A stretch of DNA of 64,000 nt from Vanrija pseudolonga. Taxonomy: Eukaryota; Basidiomycota; Tremellomycetes; Trichosporonales; Trichosporonaceae. A program made the position numbers and the translations under genes. The DNA lies in the NCBI RefSeq assembly GCF_020906515.1, contig NC_085851.1, forward strand, positions 2,046,001 to 2,110,000, given 5' to 3'. The notes beneath the pieces were generated by a model that was given only the letters and a program-made list of their open reading frames with translations, searched no databases and was not told the DNA's origin. Shown piece by piece: positions 54,609-63,560 of this stretch. Positions within the stretch are counted from its first letter, which is position 1. Each line of letters starts with the position of its first letter.

Positions 54609-56919
54609 ATGTCGGAAGAATCAGCCCTGGGCAAGCGCGCGCGCAGCGCGTCAGAGGACGAAGTGGGGCCCGCGGTGCCCGTTGACGATGATTCAGACGA
54701 CGAGATTGGTGCGTTGTGTGCGTGTAGGCGGCGAGCTGACGATCGACAGGCCCGATGCCGGACGCTGGCGGCGACGAAGGGGAGAACGGCGGTGCCGCTG
54801 GGGGAAAGAGGAAGAAGCGCCGCGCTGTCCTCCCCCATGAACGGCTGTACCTCGAGCACTTGCCACAGGCCGACTGGTACTACAAGAGCTTTATGCACCG
54901 CGACAATGTCAACTATGTCGTTGTGACGAGGTGAGTTGGCGTGTGGGTTGGGTTGGGGGTTGGGGTGTGTCGCGCGACGATGTGGGAGAGGGGGTTGGTC
55001 GTCGATCGCGATGTTGCTGGTTGTCTGCTCTACCTTGTCCTCAACCGGCACCCCCCCCCCCCCTCTCCCCCTTCTCCCCGCGCCAGCCTAACACCTCCCA
55101 GAACAAACTTCATCATCACCACCTCGGTCGACGGACACCTCAAGCTGTGGAAGAAGCAAGAACAAGGCATCGAGTTCGTCAAGCACTACCGCACGTCGCT
55201 CAAGGCGATCGTCGGGGTGAGCGCGAGCGAGGACGGCGCCCTGTTCGCGAGCATCAGCGCGAATGGCGAGGGGCGCGTGTTCGACGTGGTGAATTTCGAC
55301 ATGATCAACATCCTCAAGTTTGGGTTCACGCCCAAGGCTTGTTGCTGGGTCCATGCGCCTGGTGCTGGGCAGCCTCTGCTCGCTGTGAGCGACGTCAGCT
55401 CGCCTACGATTCGGATATACGACGGGCGTGGTGACTCGACACCGCTGTTCACGCTCGACAAGGTGCACCGCGCGCCTGTGCACCTCATGGTCGTGAGTGC
55501 TACTGCTGCCAGCCTGTGACACGGATTGGACGGCGCTGACACCTCCTCAGTACTCGCCCAAGTTTGACGTCGTCATCTCGGCAGACGAGGCAGGCTTCGT
55601 CGAGTACTGGCAGCCCAGCGAGCCATGGGGCGTGCCCTCCCTCCCCGGCATGTGGCAGTTCAAGTCGTCGACCGACCTGTTCCACTTCAAGAAGACCAAG
55701 ACCATCCTCTCGACGCTGACCTTCTCGCCGTCCAACTCGCACTTTGCGGCCATTGCGCTCCCCTCGCGCGCGGTGCACATCTTCAACACGCTCACCGGCA
55801 AGCTGACCCGCACGTACGACGAGAGCCTGACTGCCATCTCGGAGATGCAGCAGGCCGGCACGGCCGTGTTCAAGCTCGACGATATGGACTTTGGCCGCCG
55901 ACTTGCGACCGAGCGCGAGCTCGACCGCGACGAGAGCGGTCCGGGCGGCGCGCTGCGCACGCAGAACGCGGTGTGGGATGAGAGCGGCAACTTTGTGCTC
56001 TACCCCACGTTGCTGGGCATCAAGGGTGGGTGGGGCAAGGCAGGGACGAGCTGACGTCCAGTCGTGAACACGGTTACAAACCAGGTCGCCCGCGTCATTG
56101 GCAAGGACGAGACGCTGCGCTTCCTCAACCTGAGCCTGTTCCAGGGAGCGCCGAGTAAGAAGGGCATCCAGACGGTCGCGATGGCAGCCAGTTCAAACCC
56201 TCTGCTACAGGAGCAGGCAGTCCGCGACCCGACGCTCTTCGCGACGGCGTACAAGAAGCCCCGGTTCTACATGTTCGGCCGGGACAAGGGCGAGGACGTC
56301 AAGGGCGGCGACCGCGACGTGTTCAACGAGCGCCCGACGCACGAGGAGCGCACCGTCGCGCTGTCCGAGGCCGCGCCCGCCAAGGCGGCACTGCCGACCG
56401 CCGCGACGATCCACACGTCCATGGGCGATATCCACCTCAAGCTCTTCCCGCATATTGCGCCCAAGACGGTCGAGAACTTTGCGACGCACGCGCGGAACGG
56501 GTATTACAACAACGTCATCTTCCACCGCATCATCAAGAAGTTTGTGAGTAGCGAGGGCTCTGGGCCGGACAAGACAAGACACAACCGCTGACCCCCGCCA
56601 GATGCTGCAAGGAGGCGACCCGACGGGCACGGGCAGCGGCGGCGAGTCGATCTGGGGCGGCGAGTTCGAGGACGAGTTCTCGCCGCTCGCGAAACACGAC
56701 AGGCCGTACACGCTGTCGTCGGCCAACGCGGGGCCAAACACGAACGGGTCGCAGTTCTTCATCACGACGGTGGCGACGCCACATCTGGATAACAAGCATA
56801 GCGTGTTTGGCCGCGCTGTTGGCGGGCTGGAGGTGATCCACGCGATTGAGAATGTCAAGACGGATAAGGGCGACCGGCCGTTTGACGAGGTCAAGATGAT
56901 GTCGATTACGCTCGAGTAG
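54609..56919 (+). CDS. WD40-cyclophilin, PPWD1 type
   Basis: Exons 54609-54708, 54750-54930, 55102-55492, 55551-56025, 56062-56543 and 56602-56919, about 648 aa. A short acidic and basic head is followed by [23 protein letters not shown], specific to PPWD1. WD40 repeats follow ([30 protein letters not shown]). A C-terminal cyclophilin domain has [56 protein letters not shown] and [10 protein letters not shown], with active-site Arg/Phe/Met/Gln present. PPWD1 is a nuclear prolyl isomerase associated with late spliceosomes. Intron 2 (171 nt) has a 13-C run. It lies 236 bp downstream of IRE1 on the same strand. Confidence 0.95.
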
Positions 56920-57331
56920 GCGTGAGTGGAGTCGGAGTAGAAATGTAGAGACTATGCAGGGTGTGGGTGTTGGTTTGGAGGCGGTGGTGCGTGGTGCCGA
57001 GGCGGTGATGTGGCTCATCACGTCCTCTGTCTGGCACGCCAACGCAGCCCATCCAGTGAAGCGTGCATGCTCACATCTGCTCTGCAGAGCATGCTCTGGA
57101 CGCGACGAGCATAGCACCTCCATGACGCGTCCCTCGGCCTCATTTGGCTCCAATCTCCGCGCCCCATCTCCTCCCTTGCTCTCCCCTGCCTTCACTTGTT
57201 CAATGCGGAGGATGTGGCATGAAACATCTCAACTACCAAAAACGTCCTCCCAGGCGCGGACAGGCCGGGCAGCGCACCTAGTCCAGCGCCCAATGCCTCT
57301 CGTACAACACCGTCGTCTCAACTAAATGCGC
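56920..57331. other. Convergent intergenic spacer PPWD1 / eL28
   Basis: 412 bp between two 3' ends. Includes an imperfect inverted TGCTCTGCAGAGCA at about 57077-57091 that could form a small hairpin. No gene is supported. Confidence 0.45.
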
Positions 57332-58349
57332 TTAGTCGACCTCGATGGCGTTCTCCTCGGCAACAACGGCCTTCTTGCCACGGGTCTTGATGGGGAAGTC
57401 CTTGGGGGGGTTGACCGAGCGGCGGGCGGCGCGCGAGAGGGCCGAGGCGCGGGCGACGGCGGCCTGAGGTAGTGTCAGTAGGTTGTCCAGCCACACACAA
57501 AACGCGGGGGCTGGGATGTGCCGAGGGAGGGACCGCCCGTGACGCTCGACGCGCCGCAGGACTCGAAGGGTCCCCATGCCCGGAGTTGCTCTGGCAAGCC
57601 TAATACGCTCGGCCCTTCATAAGGATAGTCCGGGGAGTTCTAGAGCGGCTGCGGGGGTGTAGACAGGGAGGGCCAACACTTACGGGGCGGAGGTCGGCAC
57701 GGAAGCCCTTCGAGGCGGTCTCAACGGCGGCAATCTTGTTGGCGCGGCGGGGGCCAGTCGAGCGGCGGAGGGTGGTCGACTTCTGGGTCGAGGCGACCTT
57801 GCGGCCGTCGGCGGTGATCTTGGTCACCTTGATGGCGCCCTCGGGGGTGGCCGAGATGTCGATGACCTTGTTGTTGGCAAGGCCCGAGTACTTGCCCGAG
57901 TGGAGGTTGACAAGGTTGCCCTGGGAAAGTGTTAGTGGGTGTCTGGGTTTGTGATGGGTGGTCTACGCCGGGCCGTGGTCGTCGTCGTCGTCGTCGGTGC
58001 TGTCGCTGCCGCCCAGCGCGTGGTCGTCACGGTCGTCTGTCGGTCCTCGATCCAGTCCAGCCAACCCTCAGGCCTCTTTCCCGCCCAACATACGCTCCAC
58101 TGAGCTCCTCCAGCTCATCCCTTCCAATGCCATGCCCATTCCCTCCCCTCCGAATCATTTCCTTCCTTCTCGCTATCGGCGGTCGGATCGAGGCTTGACG
58201 AATTCGACGTGACGACTTGAACCGGCGCAGACACACCCAAATTTCCTTCAATTCCTCACCTTCTCAGCCGAGAAGACGGGGCCGTTGACGGCCTTGCGCT
58301 GGAACGAGTTCCACTTGCGGACGAGGAGCCACTGGAGGTCGGCGGACAT
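57332..58349 (-). CDS. RPL28: 60S ribosomal protein eL28
   Basis: Exons 58349-58260, 57920-57684 and 57463-57332, about 152 aa. It begins MSADLQWLLVRKWNSFQRK and continues GNLVNLHSGKYSGLANNKVIDI, the eL28 core, with a basic C-terminal part (SALSRAARRSVNPPKDFP). eL28 is a structural protein of the large subunit; it is missing from Saccharomyces cerevisiae but kept in most fungi. The symbol follows the mammalian RPL28; yeast 'RPL28' names uL15 and should not be confused. Introns of 339 and 220 nt are long for this locus, as is common in ribosomal-protein genes. I looked for box C/D motifs inside them and found no convincing pair. Confidence 0.92.
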
Positions 58350-59386
58350 TTTTGATCTAGTTGTTGAGGGTTGCTGGGCAGTGCTGGTGACGACGAGGAT
58401 GTCAACGGCGAGCGAGCAGGCAGCAGGCGGGTGCTCGGGCGGGCGGGCGGTCGGTCTGGCAGGCAGGCTGGGCTGGCAGAGGGGAGGAGGCCAGCAAGCT
58501 GGGTGCTACCTCTCGAACTGACAAGGAAGTCCACGTCATTTGATTTGAGCTGTCGGATTTAAGAGCTAAGCGAAATTTACGGCACTGTTTGGCGGTGACG
58601 TCATTTCCGACGATGGCATTCAACCTTCGTGTGTGCATCAAACGGAGCACAAGAGAGGAGACAGAACTGCTGAGATATTGAGATATTGCTCAGAATGCGT
58701 GAACCCATTCCATCGAATGGCAAACATCGTTCCCGAGGCCAGCAGGGGGTCAGAGGTCGCGAGGTCCTCAAGTCGCTGGGCTCGGCTGGGCCTCCTTTGG
58801 GGGCAACCAACGAGCCAGCAATCGCCAGTGACACGACTCGCGCAATCTCACACCGATCTTGGCTCGAGATAGGTCGATACGTCGAGCCCCGGCTCCAAGC
58901 TTCTTGCCCACAGACATGGTTAGACACGCCGATCGCGCTTCTGTCGCGCAGATCCATCGCCCATGCCCCATCTTCCTCGGCCTCCACCGGTAAAGGTCGG
59001 AAGTGGGGAGACTTCGACTTCTTATCGACTCGAGAGACGTGAATACGACTCGGTTGTTGACCTAGTGGCACATTGATACCTCTTTAGTTTGTCTCCATCA
59101 CCATCAGATGCATGCATGAGTCGTGGTCTTCTCACTTGTTGTCCAGCTGGGTACAATGGCGGCGCTGCCACCGAAACCACTGCCCGGCTACGCCCGTGCC
59201 TGATCGGACAAAGTATTACGTGGCATTTTTAACCGCGAGCCGTCATCACCGCCCGCCGCGTTACCGGTGCTCGTCGCTGCCTGGCGGGTGGTACCTGCTA
59301 CATGTGGTTTGAGCCGACTCGCACTCTGTCAAGTTACGCGCCAACAATCACCCCCTTGTTGTCTCCCCCTTCCCACCTTTAACTGC
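58350..59386. promoter_or_regulatory. Divergent promoter region eL28 / prolyl-tRNA synthetase
   Basis: 1.04 kb between two highly expressed translation genes. A GATGCATGCATGA inverted motif lies near 59108-59120. The ProRS leader is pyrimidine-rich (59345-59385). No gene is supported. Confidence 0.4.
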
Positions 59387-61834
59387 ATGCTCCTCCGCCC
59401 ACTCGCGGTTTTATTAAGAGCAGCTAGACCTTTACACCAGCAGCAGCAGCAGGCCCGCATCGTCGCCACCCAGCACATCCGCTTCTACGCGTCCGCCCCA
59501 ACACCAAAAAAGGAACGAATCCCCTTCCCAACCATGGCCGCCGTTTCCGACTCGGACGTGATTGCGCGCTTCGGCGCCCTCAACATCTCGGCGCCAAAGG
59601 TCATCGAGCACGCTGCCGTCAAGGGCGGTGCCGAGTGGCGCGCCGAGCTCGACAAGCTTGGCAAGACTGGTGTCGCCATCACCAAGACGGTGCGTGGCGC
59701 GTGCCTCTTGCCGCCTCCTACCGAACCGCCGCGCGTTTATTGACACGACGCACAGCTCCTCTTCAAGCCCAAGACGGCCAAGACGGCCGAGCCCACCCCC
59801 GTGCTTGTTGTCGCCAAGGAGGACACTGAGACCTCGTCGGGCCTCATCGGTAACCTCCTCAAGCTCAAGGAGCTTCGTCTCGCCAACGAGGACCTGATCA
59901 AGCAGGTCATCCCTTCCGCCGCCTCCAAGGACGACGGTGGGTAGCTGGAACCTGGGAATGATTGCGCTGACCTATCAGTCTCTCCCCTCCCCCTCCCTGC
60001 CCCTGTTCCCGCCACTCTCTTCCTCCTCCTTGACGCCGCCATCGCCTCGTCATCTGAGGAGTTTGCCCTCCACCTGACCACCTCTGCCACCACTGTTCTC
60101 GTCAAGGGAACCGAGGTCAAGGCCTACCTCGAGTCGATTGCCGGCTCGCCCGAGGCTGTCCGTGTCGTCGACTTTGTCGAGCTCAAGGCCAACGCGCCTG
60201 CCCCTGCCCCCAAGGCTGCTGCTGCCCAGAAGGAGGCCCCCAAGGCCGCCGCTGCTGCCGCCGTCGCCAAGAAGGACGACGACCTGTACGAGATGGCTAT
60301 CCAGTACAAGAAGGACGAGGACTTCCCCGGATGGTACACCGACGTCCTGATCAAGGGTCAGATGATCGACTACTACGACATTTCGGGCTGCTACATTCTC
60401 CGCCCCACCTCGTACACCATCTGGCAGACGATCCAGAACTGGTTCGACGACGAGATCAAGAAGCTCGGCGTCAACGACTGCTACTTCCCCATGTTCGTGT
60501 CGCGTGCTCGTCTTGAGCGTGAGAAGGACCACATCGAGGGCTTTGCCCCCGAGGTCGCCTGGGTCACCAAGGCCGGAAGCTCCGACCTCGAGGAGCACAT
60601 TGCTATCCGTCCCACGTCCGAGACTGTCATGTACCCCTACTACGCCAAGTGGATCAAGTCGCACCGTGACCTCCCCTTGAAGCTCAACCAGTGGAACTCG
60701 GTCGTTCGTTGGGAGTTCAAGAACCCCCAGCCCTTCCTGCGTACCCGTGAGTTCCTCTGGCAGGAGGGTCACACTGCGTTCCTCGAGAAGTCGGAGGCCG
60801 ACAAGGAGGTTCGCGACATTCTCGACCTCTACCGCCGCGTTTACGAGGAGATCCTCGCTGTCCCCGTCATCCCCGGTATCAAGTCGGAGAACGAGAAGTT
60901 TGCCGGTGCCGACTACACCACCACTGTTGAGGGCTTCATCCCCACCACTGGTCGTGGTATCCAAGGCGGTACCTCGCACCACCTTGGCCAGAACTTCTCC
61001 AAGATGTTCGACATTTACGTCGAGGACCCCAAGGCCACGGCCGCTGACCGTGAGGCTGGCAAGGACACCAAGATCAACGTGTTCCAGAACTCGTGGGGTC
61101 TCTCCACCCGTACCATTGGTGTCATGGTCATGACCCACGGTGACGACCAGGGTCTTGTCTTCCCCCCCAAGGTCGCCCTCCAGCAGGTTGCTATTGTTCC
61201 CGTCGGTCTCACCAAGGGTGAGGGCAAGAACGACGCCATCTACGAGGCATGCACCAAGCTTGAGCAGGAGCTCAAGGCCGGTGGCATCCGTGCCGTTGCC
61301 GACCTCCGTGACGGTTACACTCCCGGCTGGAAGTTCAACGACCACGAGCTGCGTGGTACTCCCCTTCGTCTCGAGCTCGGCCCCCGTGACATTGCTGCCG
61401 GCACCACCCTCGCCGTTCGCCGTTACGACAACCACAAGGAGTCGTACCCCCTCAACGACATTGTCAACGTTGTCCGCAAGTCGCTCGACGACATCCAGGC
61501 CGCGCTGTACAACCGCGCTCTCGAGAAGTACAACGCTTCGCTCCGTCACACGCTCAAGTGGGAGGACGTTGTGCCCAACCTCAACGCCAAGTCGGCGCTT
61601 GTTATCCCCTGGTGTGAGGACCCCCAGTGCGAGGACGACATCAAGGACCGCTCCAAGGCCGAGTCGATGGCCGGCCAGGCCGAGGACTCGAAGGCTCCTT
61701 CTGCGGGTGCCAAGTCGCTCTGCCTTCCCTTTGACCAGAAGCGTTTCGGTGACTTCCCCGATGGAGAGAACCAGAAGTGCATCCAGTGTGACAAGAAGGC
61801 TAAGCGATGGGCGTTGTTCGGCCGCTCGTACTAA
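59387..61834 (+). CDS. Prolyl-tRNA synthetase, archaeal/eukaryotic type, with two candidate starts
   Basis: Exons 59387-59689, 59756-59936 and 59979-61834; 779 aa from the first ATG, 730 from the in-frame ATG at 59534. The N-terminal 190 residues form an appended domain (DVIARFGALNISAPKVIEH..LLKLKELRLANEDLIKQV). The class II catalytic core has GWYTDVLIKGQMIDYYDISGCYILRP, PMFVSRARLEREKDHIEGF, RPTSETVMYPYYAKW (motif 2 region), and a histidine-rich loop GIQGGTSHHLGQNFSKMF. The anticodon domain ends with the zinc-type C-terminus CEDPQCEDD..CIQCDKKAKRWALFGRSY. It charges tRNA-Pro in the cytosol. The leader from the first ATG (LLRPLAVLLRAARPLHQQ, no acidic residues) looks like a mitochondrial presequence. 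Confidence 0.95.
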
Positions 61835-62204
61835 GCGGTGTGGCCGGGTTGAGGTGATTTGTACAGGCATGCATGGGTTGAGTAGGCACGCCGAGGACGC
61901 CGAGCGGAGCGAGGCGGGCGAGGTGTGCGGGGTCAGAGAGTGGGGGAGCTAGAAAAGCACAGCACAGCGAGACAGCGGTTAGTCGCGTTTACCAAGAAGT
62001 GGTAGGAGGGAGAGCCGTCAACACCACGAGAGTCGTCGGCACCTCCAACACCTACATCCCTCCCCAGTCTCCCCCCCAAAATCTCACCCCACCCCACAGA
62101 GCCATAGTATACGTGCATCCTATCACAACTTTGCGCGCAGCCTCTGGGCCATGGCGCATCTGCCTCTGTCTCTGTGTGCCGGCGAAGCCGGTTTCGCTTG
62201 CCTC
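61835..62204. other. Convergent intergenic spacer ProRS / RET3
   Basis: 370 bp between the two stop codons. Contains a core hairpin copy at 61902-61912 with 4-bp arms. Otherwise no gene is supported. Confidence 0.5.
61898..61916 (+). repeat. Core hairpin repeat, copy after the ProRS stop
   Basis: Arms CGCC / GGCG bracket GAGCGGAGCGA, read in the ProRS sense, about 65 bp past the stop. Confidence 0.65.
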
Positions 62205-63212
62205 CTAGAGCTGGCCAATACGCTGCGTGACGCGCTCCTTGAACGTTGAGTCTGGGGGGGGGGTGAGCGGCGTTCGACACATCGTCGCCGCCTGCGGCGG
62301 CGCCGACACTCACAAGCGTTGAGCAGCGTCTGCTCGTTGATGACAATGTCGGTCGTGTCGGGTTTGGGGCGCGACACGCGGGACGCGATGGCCGCGGCGT
62401 CGGTTTCGAGGATGATGCTGGGGGAGGTGTCAGCGCTGCGCCGAGCGGAGCGAGGCGCGTAGGTGGGGCGCAGCGGCGCGGAGTGTGCAGTGCAGGCCAC
62501 GACGCCCGCGCACCGCGCCGCGCCGTGGAGCGCACGCGACTCACCCATCGTCGACCGTCTCGTCCGCAGCAAGGAGCACGAGATCAAGCGACTCGAGCAC
62601 GTTGCGCTTCTCGATCTGCCCGCGGAGCAAGAGGCTCACGGCGTCGTGGAACGCCGTCAGCGCGCCCTGCAGCATGAGCTCGTTGGACGTGGCGAGCGAG
62701 CCGACAATGTGGAAGTGCAGGTCGGTGGTGGCGCGGGACAGGACGAGGTGCGGCGGGAGGGGGTGGATGTCGCCTGCGTGGGACAACACATTGTGCGGAG
62801 GTTCGGGAGGGCACATTGCGCGGCGGTGGTTGAAAGGGAAGAGCGGCAGCGTCAGCATAACGAAGAGCAACTAAGCCTCGCGGCCGCGCTGCGCGCGCCC
62901 ACTCGGCGACTCACCAGCCCCCCGCCGCGTCTTCTCCCACACGCTCTTCTCAAACGCGCGCTGCTCCTTGAGCGTCTGCAAGCCAGCCTGCCCGGGCCCG
63001 CCGGCGCCAACGCCCAGCTCGGCGGCAAACGTGCCGGCCGTGTCGTGCGGCGGCGCATAGTACTTTGCCAAGACGCGGTTGCCGTCCGCGTCGAGGATGA
63101 GCAGCGCCGTGACGGTGTAGAGGGAGAGGTTGGCCTGCAGTAGCAGCAGCAGTAGCAGCCGAGCGTCAGCGAGGCTGCGGGTTTCTGCAGCTGCGAGGGT
63201 TGGACGCACCAT
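62205..63212 (-). CDS. RET3: Coatomer subunit zeta
   Basis: Coding exons 63212-63210 (only ATG), 63134-62915, 62773-62545, 62417-62314 and 62251-62205, about 200 aa. The spliced start MANLSLYTVTALLILDADGNRVLAKYY is the zeta-COP longin-domain signature, followed by DLHFHIVGSLATSNELMLQ, FHDAVSLLLR, IEKRNVLESLDLVLLAADETVDDG, IILETDAAAIASRV and a C-terminal STFKERVTQRIGQL. Zeta-COP pairs with gamma-COP in the COPI coat for Golgi-to-ER traffic. The first intron starts right after ATG, is 75 nt, and has no in-frame stop. Retention would add 25 residues with a poly-Leu stretch. The third coding intron carries a core hairpin (62443-62453). Confidence 0.93.
62438..62458 (-). repeat. Core hairpin repeat, copy in RET3 intron
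   Basis: Arms GCGCC / GGCGC (5 bp, perfect) bracket GAGCGGAGCGA on plus (TCGCTCCGCTC in the transcript). Confidence 0.7.
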
Positions 63213-63560
63213 TTTGACGGAAGGCCGGTGACGCGAGGTTGATGGATGAAAGACGGTTGACGCCGAGTTGGTTGTTGCTCCTGTGGATGACCGCCGCGAC
63301 AACCGCGACATTCAGTTCCACCTCAACGTGGCATTTCAGGCACGGCGGCGGCACACTGGCTAACGAGCTTGACCACTGCACCACCCAATGCAACACACCA
63401 CGGCCATGAACACACCATACATATACAAGCATCTCATGTACAACTCGCACGCCATGTATGCAGTGCGTATGCGGTCTAGTAGTGACAACGGGTGGGCTGT
63501 CGAGGCAGCCACTAGGTATTCGGCGCGGGATCTTGGTATTATCAACCGCGGGCGGCCACA
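63213..63560. other. Intergenic: RET3 promoter and 3' flank of the last gene
   Basis: 348 bp between two minus-strand genes. ATACATATAC-type AT-rich words near 63415-63425 stand out against the GC-rich background but lie far from the RET3 start. No gene is supported. Confidence 0.45.

Noticed and set aside
57921-58259. Possible box C/D snoRNA in the first eL28 intron
   Set aside because: A GGATGA and a CTGA word about 50 nt apart exist, but the C box is degenerate and no terminal stem pairs.
60050-61870. 606-codon minus frame under the ProRS gene
   Set aside because: Antisense shadow caused by strong codon bias in a highly expressed gene.
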